64,000 nucleotides of DNA, from positions 248,001 through 312,000 of the forward strand of contig NZ_BMKW01000004.1 in the NCBI RefSeq assembly GCF_014644535.1, in the 5' to 3' direction. Below the pieces are notes generated by a model. The model was not told where the DNA came from and did not search any database. It saw only the letters and a list, made by a program, of their open reading frames with translations. The translations under genes and the position numbers were made by a program. Source of the stretch: Neoroseomonas lacus (GTDB taxonomy: Bacteria; Pseudomonadota; Alphaproteobacteria; Acetobacterales; Acetobacteraceae). Below are positions 1 to 9,187 of this stretch, one piece after another; within the stretch, counting starts at the first letter, position 1, and each line of letters starts with the position of its first letter.

Positions 1-345
1 GTCGCGCGGCCCGGTGGTGCGCGGGTCGGGCGTGGAGGTGGTGTAGCCGATCAATGCCGGGTCATAGCCGGTGAAGCGCAACGCCTTGCCCAGATTCATG
101 TGCCGCGCATCGAGTGGCACCGTGTTCTGCACGGCGCGATGGTTCATCAGATACTGGCCGGTCAGGAGCGAGGCGCGCGCCGGCCCGCAGGGCACCGCGG
201 TCGTCACATGGTTGCGGAAGGTCACGCCCTCGCGGCACAGCCTGTCGAGATTGGGCGTCCGCAGCCATGTCGCGCCCAGATGCGGGACGAAGTCCGCCCG
301 CCACTGATCGACCACGATGAGCAATACGTTCCGTCGTCCCGCCAT
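1..345 (-). CDS. Sulfatase / phosphonate monoester hydrolase family protein, N-terminal part
   Basis: The gene starts at 345 and runs off the left edge, leaving about 115 residues. It opens with the alkaline-phosphatase-superfamily metal motif (VVDQWR, residues about 11-16). It carries a CGPAR signature around residue 52, matching the CxPxR motif in which Cys is converted to formylglycine in type I sulfatases and phosphonate monoester hydrolases. The enzyme would hydrolyse a sulfate or phosphate/phosphonate ester. No signal peptide is visible, so it is probably cytoplasmic. It diverges from the SDR gene at 525 across 179 bp. The metal ligands and specificity residues further on lie outside the window, so the substrate cannot be called. 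Confidence 0.85.
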   Translation of the reverse strand, partial: MAGRRNVLLIVVDQWRADFVPHLGATWLRTPNLDRLCREGVTFRNHVTTAVPCGPARASLLTGQYLMNHRAVQNTVPLDARHMNLGKALRFTGYDPALIGYTTSTPDPRTTGPRD

Positions 346-524
346 GCCTTCAGCCCCCAACAGTGGCGGCGGGTTAACCCAGGCTGGCGACGATGCGATG
401 ACGACTGTGTTGCGATCCTGTGATGGCGGGCCCGCGCGGCGGCCGGCGTATGGATGACCACCACGCTTGCCCGTAAACGGCTTCCGACGCACCCTGCCCG
501 GGCCCGAAGGGCTGGAGGAAACGC

Positions 525-1277
525 ATGGAACTCAAAGGCGCAGTCGCCCTGGTCACGGGCGGCAATGGCGGACTCGGGCAGCGCATCTGTCATGCCCTGG
601 CGCGCGAAGGCGCTCATATCGCCGTGATGTACGCGGCGAGCCGCGACCAGGCCGAGGCTGTCGCGCGCGACATCGCCGCCACCCATGGCGTGCAGGCCGC
701 CGCCTTCGCCTGCGACATCACCGATGGCGCCGCGGTCACGCAGCTTGTCGCTGGTGTCACCGCCCATTTCGGCCGGCTCGACATCCTGGTGAACGACGCC
801 GCCTTCAACAAGGCGATCCCGTTTCCCGACCTCGATTCGCTGACCGAGGAGGTCTGGCAGAAGATCATGGCGGTCAACCTCACCGGCCCGATGCGGCTGA
901 CCAAGGCGGTCGCCCCAGTGATGAAGGCGCAGGGCCAGGGACGCATCATCAACATCGCCTCGGTTGCCGGGCTGACCCCGACCGGGTCGTCCATCGCCTA
1001 TGCGGTCTCCAAGGCCGGGCTGATTCACCTGACGCGCTGCATGGCGGTCGCCCTCGCCCCCGAGACGCTGGTCAACTGTGTCGCGCCCGGGCTGCTCGAC
1101 GGCACCCGCGCCACCGCCAATCTCCGCCCCGAGCAGGTTCAGAACGCCGCGGGCAATGCCCTGCTGAAGAAGCCGGCGGACAAGGATGACTGCGCCGACA
1201 TGGTCGTCACCATGTGCCGCACCGGCACGATGACCGGCCAGACCGTGGTGATCGACGCCGGCCGCGTCTTCCACTGA
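525..1277 (+). CDS. SDR family NAD(P)-dependent oxidoreductase
   Basis: This is a 250-residue classical short-chain dehydrogenase. The cofactor motif TGGNGGLG lies at residues 11-18. NDAA at 90-93 stands in for the usual NNAG/NAAG. N118, S146, Y159 and K163 fit the catalytic tetrad. The start is supported by GGAGGAA about 5 bases upstream of ATG. It diverges from the sulfatase-like gene and precedes an MFS carrier by 152 bp, so a joint catabolic role is possible but not shown. Substrate unknown; family call secure. Confidence 0.9.
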   Translation: MELKGAVALVTGGNGGLGQRICHALAREGAHIAVMYAASRDQAEAVARDIAATHGVQAAAFACDITDGAAVTQLVAGVTAHFGRLDILVNDAAFNKAIPFPDLDSLTEEVWQKIMAVNLTGPMRLTKAVAPVMKAQGQGRIINIASVAGLTPTGSSIAYAVSKAGLIHLTRCMAVALAPETLVNCVAPGLLDGTRATANLRPEQVQNAAGNALLKKPADKDDCADMVVTMCRTGTMTGQTVVIDAGRVFH

Positions 1278-1429
1278 GAGGTTGTTTGGAAGCGCACCAA
1301 CTGGCGCGTTTCCGTGTCCGGCACCGGCCTGGCCAAACAGGTTCTGACCGCCGCCCCCCGCCCGGCGCATGCCAGACCCGGGCCGGGGAGGCCTTTTCCC
1401 TCACAGCGCGTTAGGCGAAATATTTCTCC

Positions 1430-2680
1430 ATGACCTCGCCCGGACAGACGGTTCAGCGCCTGGACCGGCGCACCCAGACAAATCTGTTCCTGCTCGCCGC
1501 CTGCCAGGCGCTCGGGCAGGCCTGCAACACGATGATGTTCGCGGCGACCGCGCTGTCGATCGTCACCTTCTATCCGGACCGCGACCTGGCGACGCTTCCT
1601 GTCACGCTGCAGCATCTCGGCGTCATGCTCTCGGTCTTCCCCGCCGCGCTGCTGATGCAGCGGCACGGGCGGCGGGTCGGCTTCCGCACCGGCTCCGCCT
1701 TCGGCATGGCCGGCGCGGTGGTGATCGGCACCGGCCTGTACCTCGCGAATTTCTGGATCATGTGTCTGGGCGGGCTGGTGCTCGGCTATGCCGTCGCCAG
1801 CCTGCATCAGTACCGCTTCGCCGCGGTCGAATTGGTGGCCGCACCCTGGCGCGCCAAGGCGATCTCCTGGGTGACGGCGGGCGGTGTCGCCGCGGGCGTG
1901 ATCGGTCCGTCCCTGGTGCGGGTGACCCATGACCAATGGATGCCGATCTATCTCGCCACCTATGCGGCGATGTTCGCGGTGCATGCAACGGTCTTCGTCG
2001 TCGTCTCCTTCATCCGCTTCCCCGCCGTGCCGGTCGGTACCGCGCCGGCCGCCAGCAATACCACCGGCGCGGGCCATATCGCCCCGCCGCGCCCGCTGTT
2101 CGAGATCGCCACCCAGCCCCGCTTCATGGCCGCAGTCATCGCCGCCATGGTCGCCTTTGGCGTGATGTCCTTCCTGATGAGCGCCTCGCCGCTCGCCATC
2201 GTCGCCTGCGGCCTGCCGCATGCGGAAGCGCATTGGGTGATCTTCCTGCATGTGATGGGCATGTTCGTGCCGGCCTTCTTCACCGGCAGCCTGATCATGC
2301 GCTTCGGCACCACCCCGGTGATGCTGGCGGGCATCGCGCTGTTCGCCCTCGGCGTGGTGGCGGGCCTCGGCGGGCTGGATGCGTGGAATTTCCGCATCGC
2401 GCTGATGCTGAACGGGGTGGGGTGGAACTTCCTCTTCGTGGGCGCGACGACGCTGGTGACCACCTGCTACCGGCCGAATGAGCGCGGCAAGTCCCAGGCG
2501 ATGAACGACTTCCTCGTATTCGGCACCACGGCGACGGCGTCCTTCCTGGCCGGCTTCCTGCAGGAGCGGCTGGGCTGGTTCACGCTGAACTGGTTCTCGG
2601 TGCTGCTGTTGGTGGTGGCGTTGGGCGCGGTCGGGTGGCTCTGGGTGCAGGAAAGGCGGCCGGCCGCCGCGACGGCCTGA
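1430..2680 (+). CDS. MFS transporter
   Basis: This is a 416-residue integral membrane protein with about 12 hydrophobic segments. A central hydrophilic loop around residues 200-225 separates two six-helix halves, as in the major facilitator superfamily. A basic RHGRR stretch near residue 82 resembles the conserved MFS loop 2-3 motif. The final residues are cytoplasmic and basic. It stands alone, ending 34 bp before the converging iolE stop. The neighbouring SDR and inositol genes suggest import or export of a polyol or organic acid, but the sequence does not fix the substrate. The start has only a weak AGGCGA-like ribosome site. Confidence 0.85.
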   Translation: MTSPGQTVQRLDRRTQTNLFLLAACQALGQACNTMMFAATALSIVTFYPDRDLATLPVTLQHLGVMLSVFPAALLMQRHGRRVGFRTGSAFGMAGAVVIGTGLYLANFWIMCLGGLVLGYAVASLHQYRFAAVELVAAPWRAKAISWVTAGGVAAGVIGPSLVRVTHDQWMPIYLATYAAMFAVHATVFVVVSFIRFPAVPVGTAPAASNTTGAGHIAPPRPLFEIATQPRFMAAVIAAMVAFGVMSFLMSASPLAIVACGLPHAEAHWVIFLHVMGMFVPAFFTGSLIMRFGTTPVMLAGIALFALGVVAGLGGLDAWNFRIALMLNGVGWNFLFVGATTLVTTCYRPNERGKSQAMNDFLVFGTTATASFLAGFLQERLGWFTLNWFSVLLLVVALGAVGWLWVQERRPAAATA

Positions 2681-2714
2681 ACCGGCTCTCCTCGCAGGCG
2701 CGGGCTCCGACCCG

Positions 2715-3605
2715 CTACCGCGTGAAGGCGCGCGCCGCCAGCGCCGCCGCGTGGTCATGGCCCAGCCGCGCATAGGTGAGGGGGTGCGCCTTCGCCGGGT
2801 CCTGTTCGGCCTCCACTACCAGCCAGCCGGCATAGCCACCTTCCGCCAGCACGCCGAACACCGTGGCGAAATCCACCGCGCCATCGCCGGGCACGGTGAA
2901 GACGCCTTCCAGCACGGCGGCCAGGAAGGGCAGGTCCTGCCGCAGCGCCGCCGCCATCGTTGCCGCCCGCACATCCTTGCAATGCACATGCGCGACGCGC
3001 CCGACATGGCGCCGCGCGGCCCGGAGCGGATCGCCGCCGGCATAGGCCAGGTGCCCGGTGTCGAGCAGCAGTCCGACTTCCGGCCCGGTCTCGGCCATCA
3101 AGCGGTCGATCTCGGCCTCCGATTGAACCACGGTGCCCATATGGTGGTGGTAGGCGAGACGCAGCCCGCGCGAGGACATGCGCTGCGCCATCTCCGTCAT
3201 GCGCGGGGCCAGCACCGCCCAATCGGCATCGCTCAGCACCGGGCGGTGCGACAGCGGCGTCGTCCGCTCGCCATGGATGGCGCGCGAGACCTCGGCAAAG
3301 ACGCAGGCGCCGCAGCCCATCGCCTGCAACAGCGCGAGATGCGGTTCGGCCGCCGACATCTCGGCATCCACATCGCGTTCCAGCAGCCGCGACCCATACC
3401 AGCCCGACGCCAGCGCCAGCCCGTGCCGCGCGAGGATCGGCCCCAGCGTCGCCGCGTCGCGGGGGAATTTGTTGCCCAGTTCCACCCCCGCGAAGCCGGC
3501 CTGCTTCGCCTCGGCGAGACACGTCTCCAGCGGCGTCTCCGCGCCCAGTTCGGGCATGTCGTCATTGGTCCAGGTCAGCGGATTGATGGCGAGGCGGATG
3601 CTCAT
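2715..3605 (-). CDS. iolE: Sugar-phosphate isomerase/epimerase family protein, probable inosose dehydratase
   Basis: This 296-residue TIM-barrel protein belongs to the xylose-isomerase-like family that includes IolE, which dehydrates scyllo-inosose to the trione used by IolD. Likely metal ligands are visible: D182 and H185 (LDTGHL), H206 and H208 (HVHCKD, with D211) and E265 (VVEAE). The opening residues, through INPLTW, resemble the IolE start. The gene begins one base after the iolD stop codon, so the two are co-transcribed and probably translationally coupled. The iolD linkage makes IolE the best reading; a related isomerase/epimerase role is the alternative. Confidence 0.85.
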   Translation of the reverse strand: MSIRLAINPLTWTNDDMPELGAETPLETCLAEAKQAGFAGVELGNKFPRDAATLGPILARHGLALASGWYGSRLLERDVDAEMSAAEPHLALLQAMGCGACVFAEVSRAIHGERTTPLSHRPVLSDADWAVLAPRMTEMAQRMSSRGLRLAYHHHMGTVVQSEAEIDRLMAETGPEVGLLLDTGHLAYAGGDPLRAARRHVGRVAHVHCKDVRAATMAAALRQDLPFLAAVLEGVFTVPGDGAVDFATVFGVLAEGGYAGWLVVEAEQDPAKAHPLTYARLGHDHAAALAARAFTR

Positions 3606-3606
3606 C

Positions 3607-5439
3607 TCAGGCTCCGAGGCGCTGGCGCGCGCGATTGGTCTCGTATTCGGCGCGGGCGCGTTTCTGCGCGGCGTCGCGCGGGGCGGCGGTCACCGGCACG
3701 TCCCACCAGGCGCCGCCCTCCTGGGTCGAGGATTGCGGGTCGGTTGCCACCACCAGCACGGTGGTGCGTCTCGCGCGCAAGGCGCGGGGCAGGGCGGCTT
3801 CGAGCCCGGCAATGCCGTCCACGGCGACAGCGTCCGCACCGAGGCTTGCCGCATGGGCAGCGAAATCAATGGGCGGCGCGGCATCGGCCAGCAGGTTGTT
3901 GAACGGCGCCCCGCCGGTGCCGCGTTGCAGCCGGTTGATGCAGCCGAAGCCGCGATTGTCGAGCAGCACGATGGTCAGCTTCGCCCCCATCGCCACCGAG
4001 GTCGCGATCTCGCTGTTCATCATCAGATACGATCCGTCGCCGACCATCACGACGACCTCGCGCTTCGGCATGGCCAGCTTCGCGCCGAGCCCGCCGGCGA
4101 TCTCGTATCCCATGCAGGAGAAGCCATATTCGAGGTGGTAGGACGCCGCATCGGTGGCCCGCCACAGCTTGTGCAATTCCCCCGGCAGCCCGCCGGCAGC
4201 GCAGACGACGATGCCATCGCGCGGCATGGCGCGGTTCACCGCACCCAACACCTGCGCATCGCTTGGCACCACGCCCGGCTTCGGTGCGGCGGTGATGCGG
4301 TCGACGACACTTGCCCAGCGCGCAGTGGCCGTCGCGGCGCGCTGCATCCAGCCACCTGGCGCTGTCCAGCCTTCCAGCGCGGCACCGAGCGCCGCCAACC
4401 CGCGCGCGGCATCGGCGACCAGCGGCAATGCGCCATGCTTGGCCGCATCGAAGCCCGCGACATTCAGCCCTACCAGCCATGCCTGTCCAAACAGCGCCCG
4501 CGACCCGGAGGTGAAATCCTGCAACCGCGTGCCGATGGCGAGCACGAGATCCGCCTTCGCCGCCAGCGCATTCGCCGCCGCCGATCCGGTCACGCCGATC
4601 GCGCCTGCATTGTGCGCATGGTCCCAGGCCAGACTGCCCTTGCCGGCCTGGGTTTCCGCGACCGGAATGCCATGCGCATCGGCGAAACGCGCGAGCGCCA
4701 CCTCGGCACCGGCATATTTCACGCCACCCCCGGCGATGATCAGCGGGCGCTTCGCGCGGCGGATCGCCTCGGCGGCCTCGGTCAATTCACGCGCATCCGG
4801 TTCCGGCGCGCGGAAGCGATGCAGGCGCGGGCGGAAGAATACGGCCGGCCAATTGAAGGCCTCGGTCTGCACATCCTGCGGGAAGGCGATGGTCGCGGGA
4901 CCGCATTCCGCCGGATCGGTCAGCACGCGCAGCGCGGCGGGCAGGCTGGCGAGCAGCTGCTCAGGCCGCATGATGCGGTCGAAGAAGCGCGAGACCGGGC
5001 GGAAGCAATCATTCGCCGTCACGGTCGCATCGCCGAAGCATTCGACCTGCTGCAACACCGGGTCCGGCCGCCGGTCGGCGAACACGTCGCCTGGCAGAAA
5101 CAGCACCGGCAGTCGGTTCACATGCGCGACCGCCGCCGCCGTGACCATATTCGTCGCCCCCGGCCCAACCGAGGACGTGCAGGCCATCATCCGTCGCCGC
5201 GCATGGGTCTTGGCATAGGCGATGGCGGCATGTGCCATGGCCTGCTCGTTATGTGCGCGGAAGGTCGGAAGCCGCTTGCCGGCGGCCTGCAAGGCCGGTC
5301 CCAGCCCCGCGACGTTGCCATGCCCGAAAATGGCAAAGACGCCGCCAAACAGCGGCAGGCGGTTTCCGTCGATCTCGGTCTCCTGGGCCGCCAGGAATCG
5401 GATCGTCGCCTCGGCCGCGGTGAGGCGGATGGTCGCCAT
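3607..5439 (-). CDS. iolD: 3D-(3,5/4)-trihydroxycyclohexane-1,2-dione acylhydrolase
   Basis: This is a 610-residue thiamine-diphosphate enzyme, the usual size for IolD. IolD opens the six-membered trione ring to 5-deoxy-glucuronate in inositol catabolism. The catalytic Glu is E65 in a HNEQ context. The ThDP-binding GDGS motif with a downstream Asn lies around residue 465, within a segment beginning VVMVGDGSYL. The start chosen is the ATG at 5439, giving MATIRLTAAEA and preceded by a GGGGGAAA-type ribosome site. The same frame is open further upstream, but that stretch lies in the divergent promoter region and overlaps iolG. The gene heads the minus-strand iolD-iolE unit, divergent from iolG across 82 bp. 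Confidence 0.9.
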   Translation of the reverse strand: MATIRLTAAEATIRFLAAQETEIDGNRLPLFGGVFAIFGHGNVAGLGPALQAAGKRLPTFRAHNEQAMAHAAIAYAKTHARRRMMACTSSVGPGATNMVTAAAVAHVNRLPVLFLPGDVFADRRPDPVLQQVECFGDATVTANDCFRPVSRFFDRIMRPEQLLASLPAALRVLTDPAECGPATIAFPQDVQTEAFNWPAVFFRPRLHRFRAPEPDARELTEAAEAIRRAKRPLIIAGGGVKYAGAEVALARFADAHGIPVAETQAGKGSLAWDHAHNAGAIGVTGSAAANALAAKADLVLAIGTRLQDFTSGSRALFGQAWLVGLNVAGFDAAKHGALPLVADAARGLAALGAALEGWTAPGGWMQRAATATARWASVVDRITAAPKPGVVPSDAQVLGAVNRAMPRDGIVVCAAGGLPGELHKLWRATDAASYHLEYGFSCMGYEIAGGLGAKLAMPKREVVVMVGDGSYLMMNSEIATSVAMGAKLTIVLLDNRGFGCINRLQRGTGGAPFNNLLADAAPPIDFAAHAASLGADAVAVDGIAGLEAALPRALRARRTTVLVVATDPQSSTQEGGAWWDVPVTAAPRDAAQKRARAEYETNRARQRLGA

Positions 5440-5521
5440 GACGTTTCCCCCGAGGATTTGACGGCGTCGTAGTGTTACGGATGGATGGAGAGGGCCACAA
5501 GCGGCCCCTCGAGGGAACGCC
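5440..5521. promoter_or_regulatory. Divergent iolD / iolG regulatory region
   Basis: This 82-bp gap lies between the start codons of iolD (minus) and iolG (plus), so it must hold both promoters or their control sites. It contains an imperfect hairpin-like sequence, GAGGGCC-ACAAGC-GGCCCCTC, at about 5492-5512, just upstream of the iolG ribosome site. This could be an operator or a transcript structure. I could not recognise -35/-10 elements with confidence. No IolR-type or LacI-type regulator gene is adjacent. Confidence 0.4.
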
Positions 5522-6520
5522 ATGCTCGTCTTCGCGCAATTCGGTGCCGGCCGGATCGGGGCCATCCACGCCGCCAACCTGGCGGCCAGCGGCGGGGCGC
5601 GCCTCGCCCATGTGGTCGATGTGCATGAAGCGGCGGCCGCCTCGCTCGCCGCCCGCCACGGCGCCGAATCCTCGGATGCGTTGACTGCCCTGCGGGACCC
5701 GGCGGTGGGCGCGGTGATCATCGCCTCCTCCACCGACACCCATGCGGATCTCGTCATCGCCGCCGCCAAGGCCGGCAAGGCGATCTTCTGCGAAAAGCCG
5801 ATCGACCTGTCGCTGGCGCGGGTGGACCAGGCGATCGCCGCCGTCCAGGCCGCCGGCGTGCCGATGCTGGTCGGCTTCAACCGCCGCTTCGACCCGAGTT
5901 TCGCCGAATTGCACCGCCGCATCCGCACCGGCGCGATCGGCGTGGTGGAGCAGGTGGTCATCACCAGCCGCGACCCCGGCCTCCCGCCGGTCGAATACCT
6001 CCGGGTCTCCGGCGGCCAGTTCCGCGACATGACCATCCATGACTTCGACATGGCACGCTGGATGTTGGGGGAAGAGCCGGTCGAGGTCTTCGCCTATGGC
6101 GCGGCCCTCGTGGACCCCGCAGTCGCCGCGGTCGGCGACACCGACTCCTGCATGGTGCTGCTGCGCACCGCCTCCGGCCGCATGGCGCATATCAACAATT
6201 CCCGCCGTGCCTCCTACGGCTATGACCAGCGGGTCGAGGTGCATGGCAGCCTCGGCCGCCTGATGGCCGGCAACCGAGTGCCCACCACCGTCGAACAGGC
6301 CGATGCGCAATCGGACAGCCGCGAGAAGCCGTTGCATTTCTTCCTCGAACGCTACGCCGATGCCTATCGCCTCGAGCTCGCCGCCTTCATCGAGGCGGTG
6401 ACGCACGGCACGCCCGTGCCGGTCGGCGCGCAGGATGGCCGCCAGGCACTGATGCTTGCCGAGGCCGCGCTGCGCTCCCTGCGCGACAACCGCCCCGTCA
6501 AGGTGAGCGAGGTCGCATGA
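5522..6520 (+). CDS. iolG: Inositol 2-dehydrogenase (Gfo/Idh/MocA family)
   Basis: This 332-residue NAD-dependent dehydrogenase would oxidise myo-inositol (or an isomer) to 2-keto-inositol, the first step before IolE. The Rossmann motif GAGRIG is at residues 8-13 and EKP at 91-93 gives the catalytic Lys (K92). GGQFRDMTIHDFD at about 164-176 supplies D169 and H173. This K/D/H arrangement matches the IolG family. It is the first gene of a plus-strand series. Its stop overlaps the following SDR start by 4 bases (ATGA), implying translational coupling. A scyllo-inositol dehydrogenase role is possible. Confidence 0.9.
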   Translation: MLVFAQFGAGRIGAIHAANLAASGGARLAHVVDVHEAAAASLAARHGAESSDALTALRDPAVGAVIIASSTDTHADLVIAAAKAGKAIFCEKPIDLSLARVDQAIAAVQAAGVPMLVGFNRRFDPSFAELHRRIRTGAIGVVEQVVITSRDPGLPPVEYLRVSGGQFRDMTIHDFDMARWMLGEEPVEVFAYGAALVDPAVAAVGDTDSCMVLLRTASGRMAHINNSRRASYGYDQRVEVHGSLGRLMAGNRVPTTVEQADAQSDSREKPLHFFLERYADAYRLELAAFIEAVTHGTPVPVGAQDGRQALMLAEAALRSLRDNRPVKVSEVA

Positions 6521-7299
6521 GCGCGCTGCCGAAGGTGTCGCTGGAAGGCCGCGTGGTGCTGGTCACCGGCGGCACCCAGGGTATCGGCGAGGGCATCGCC
6601 CGTGCCGCCGCCGAGGCTGGAGCAGCGGGCATCTGCATCACCGGGCGCGACGCGGCGCGTGGCGCGCGTGTCGCCAACACGCTTGGCGCAAAGGCGTGCT
6701 TCATCGCCGCCGACCTCGCCGATGCCACGGCCACCGCCCGCATCGTCCAGCAGGCCGAAGCCGCCCTCGGCCCCGTCGATGCGCTGGTCAACGCGGCGGG
6801 CCTGACCGATCGCGGCACCATCACCGACACACCTATCGAATTGTGGGACCGGCTCTTCGCGGTGAATGCCCGCGCGCCCTTCATCCTGACCCAGGCGGTC
6901 GCGCGGCGGCTCAAGGCGCTCGGGCGGCCCGGTGCCATCGTCAATGTCATCACCATGTCGAGCTATGGCGGCCAGCCCTTCCTGACCGCCTATGCTGCCT
7001 CCAAGGGCGCGTTGGCGACGCTGACGAAGAACACCGCCCACGGCCTGCGCGCCGACCGCATCCGGGTGAACGGCATCAATCTTGGCTGGGCGGATACGCC
7101 GGGCGAGCACGCGATCCAGGCGCGCGACGGCAATCCGTCCGACTGGCTGGAGCGCGCCGCGCCCGCGCAACCCTTCGGCCGGCTGATCGAACCGCGCGAC
7201 GTCGCGGGCCTGGCGGTCTATCTGCTGTCCGACGCCGCGGCGATGATGACCGGCGCCTTGATCGACTTCGACCAGAACGTGATGGGAGCCTATGGATGA
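6517..7299 (+). CDS. SDR family oxidoreductase in inositol locus
   Basis: This is a 260-residue short-chain dehydrogenase with the cofactor motif TGGTQGIG at 17-24 and NAAG at 92-95. Its active-site segment includes S148/S149, Y159 and K163 (YAASK). It overlaps iolG by 4 bases and the inositol monophosphatase gene by 4 bases, so it is embedded in the inositol unit. It may oxidise an inositol isomer, an inosose or a related polyol. The exact substrate is unknown; all standard catalytic residues are present. Confidence 0.9.
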   Translation: MSALPKVSLEGRVVLVTGGTQGIGEGIARAAAEAGAAGICITGRDAARGARVANTLGAKACFIAADLADATATARIVQQAEAALGPVDALVNAAGLTDRGTITDTPIELWDRLFAVNARAPFILTQAVARRLKALGRPGAIVNVITMSSYGGQPFLTAYAASKGALATLTKNTAHGLRADRIRVNGINLGWADTPGEHAIQARDGNPSDWLERAAPAQPFGRLIEPRDVAGLAVYLLSDAAAMMTGALIDFDQNVMGAYG

Positions 7300-8072
7300 A
7301 TGACCTCGCCCGCCGCCGTGACGCGGCCGCCGCCATCGCCATCGAGGCCGCCGTCCTCGCCGCGCGCCTGCGGTCCGAAGGCGGCGGCGTCGCCAGCCTC
7401 AAGGGCGCGCAGGACTTCATCACCGAGGCCGATGGCGCCACCGAGCGCTTCATCCGTTCCCGTCTGGAGCAGGATTTTCCGGGCGAAGCGATTCTCGGCG
7501 AGGAGATGGGCGGTGCGGTGGATGGCACCGGCCCGCTCTGGGTGCTCGACCCGATCGACGGCACCTCGAACTTTGCGCGCGGCGGCGACCGCTGGTGCGT
7601 CTCGATCGGCCTGGTCATCGGCAATCGCGCGGTGGCCGGTGCCATCGCCCGCCACGCGCCGGCCGAGATCTTCGCCGCCGCCGAGGGCTTCGGCGCCACG
7701 TTGAACGGCGCGCCGATCCAGGCCGCGCCGACCACCGATATCGGCCGCGCCATCATCGAATGCGGGTGGTCGCTGCGCCTGCCGATCGCGGTGTTTCATC
7801 GCATGGCGGCCGATGTCACCGCGCTCGGCGGTGGTGTGCGCACCGGCGGGTCGGGCGCGCTCGGCCTGGTGGAGAGCGCGGCCGGGCGCCTCGATGCCTA
7901 TCTCGAACGCCACATCAATTCCTGGGACGCGGCGGCGGCCATCGTCATCGCCCGCGAGGCCGGCTGTTGGACCAACGGTTTCGACAGCGGCGACTGGCTG
8001 GCGCGCGGCAATCCGATCGGCGTCGGCGCCCCGGCGCTCGCCGCGCAACTCGCCGCCCTGCTGGAGGCTTGA
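7296..8072 (+). CDS. Inositol monophosphatase family protein
   Basis: This is a 258-residue member of the lithium-sensitive IMPase family (SuhB-like). The metal-binding motifs are intact: GEE at 68-70, DPIDGTSNF at 85-93 (D85, D88) and WDAAA at 210-214 (D211). These match the Glu/Asp set of inositol-1-phosphatase. The start ATG at 7296 overlaps the preceding SDR stop. An open frame extends much further upstream, but that is antisense-like shadow of the SDR and the family begins here. Next to iolG, and followed by an importer of the sugar-phosphate type, it probably frees inositol (or a similar polyol) from its phosphate ester. Related family activities are not excluded. Confidence 0.9.
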   Translation: MNDLARRRDAAAAIAIEAAVLAARLRSEGGGVASLKGAQDFITEADGATERFIRSRLEQDFPGEAILGEEMGGAVDGTGPLWVLDPIDGTSNFARGGDRWCVSIGLVIGNRAVAGAIARHAPAEIFAAAEGFGATLNGAPIQAAPTTDIGRAIIECGWSLRLPIAVFHRMAADVTALGGGVRTGGSGALGLVESAAGRLDAYLERHINSWDAAAAIVIAREAGCWTNGFDSGDWLARGNPIGVGAPALAAQLAALLEA

Positions 8073-8152
8073 ACCGACGGCGCGGACAGGGCGTAATCGA
8101 ACATCATAATCGGACCGGGGCACCAAGCCCTGGCCGTGGGAGGATTACCGCC

Positions 8153-9181
8153 ATGGCGCTCCGTCGTACCTTCATGCTTGCTGCCGTCGCCTTCTCCACG
8201 CTGCTGCCCGGGGCGGCCCGCGCGCAGGGCAACCTCACCGTCTATTGCTCGGTGCAGGAGGAGTGGTGCCGTCCCATGATGGCCGCCTTCGAACGCGCCA
8301 CCGGCATCCGCGTCGCCATGACACGCAAATCCTCCGGCGAAACCCTGACGCAGATCCGCGCCGAGGCCGCCAACCCGCGCGGCGATGTCTGGTGGGGTGG
8401 CACCGGCGACCCGCACATGCAGGCCGGGCAGGAAAACCTGACCGAGGAATACCGCTCCCCGCGCCTGGCCGAGTTGCAGCCCTGGGCAGTGCGGCAGGCC
8501 GAACAGGCGCGGTTCCGCACCGTCGGCATCTATGCCGGTGCACTCGGCTATTCCTACAACACCACCGAATTGCAGCGCCGCCGCATCGCCGCGCCGCGCT
8601 GCTGGGCGGATCTCACGAAGCCGGAGTTCCGTGGCGAGGTGCAGGTCGCCGACCCGAACACCTCAGGCACCTCCTACACCATGCTCGCGACATTGGTGCA
8701 GCTCATGGGTGAGGAGCCGGCCTTCACCTACCTCACCGCGCTGCACCGCAACGTCAACCAGTATACGCGCTCGGGCGCGGCACCCGCGCGGGCCGCGGCG
8801 ACAGGGGAAACGCTGGTCGGCATCACCTTCCTGCATGACGCGGTGACGCAGAAGGTCAACGGCGCGCCGGTCGAGATCGTCGCTCCTTGCGAAGGCACCG
8901 GCTACGAGATCGGCTCCATGTCCATCATCCGCGGCGCGCGCAACATGGAGAATGCCCGCCGCTTCTACGACTGGGCGCTGAGCCCCGAGGCGCAGGCGAT
9001 CGCCGCCACCGCCAATTCCTTCCAATTGCCGTCGAACCGCGCCTCGCCCATCCCGCCCCAGGCGCCGCGCTTCGAGGATGTCCGCCTCATCGACTACGAC
9101 TTCGCCCGCTGGGGCTCTGCGGAGGTCCGCACCCAGCTGCTGCAACGTTGGGACCGTGAGGTGCGCGCCGGCGCTCGCTGA
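8153..9181 (+). CDS. ABC transporter periplasmic substrate-binding protein (FbpA/AfuA family)
   Basis: This 342-residue exported binding protein has a signal peptide of about 24 residues ending ARAQ. It has the extracellular solute-binding fold of the Fe3+/AfuA group: an LTVYCS-type first strand and an ADP-style GDVWWGGTGDPH stretch near residue 80. The start is fixed by GGGAGGA 8 bases upstream of ATG. The adjacent tyrosine pair used by FbpA-type proteins for ferric iron is not present anywhere in the sequence. Together with the IMPase and iolG upstream, this suggests a phosphorylated polyol or sugar as ligand. That is inference. The gene starts 80 bp after the IMPase gene. Confidence 0.85.
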   Translation: MALRRTFMLAAVAFSTLLPGAARAQGNLTVYCSVQEEWCRPMMAAFERATGIRVAMTRKSSGETLTQIRAEAANPRGDVWWGGTGDPHMQAGQENLTEEYRSPRLAELQPWAVRQAEQARFRTVGIYAGALGYSYNTTELQRRRIAAPRCWADLTKPEFRGEVQVADPNTSGTSYTMLATLVQLMGEEPAFTYLTALHRNVNQYTRSGAAPARAAATGETLVGITFLHDAVTQKVNGAPVEIVAPCEGTGYEIGSMSIIRGARNMENARRFYDWALSPEAQAIAATANSFQLPSNRASPIPPQAPRFEDVRLIDYDFARWGSAEVRTQLLQRWDREVRAGAR

Positions 9182-9187
9182 CCGGCC

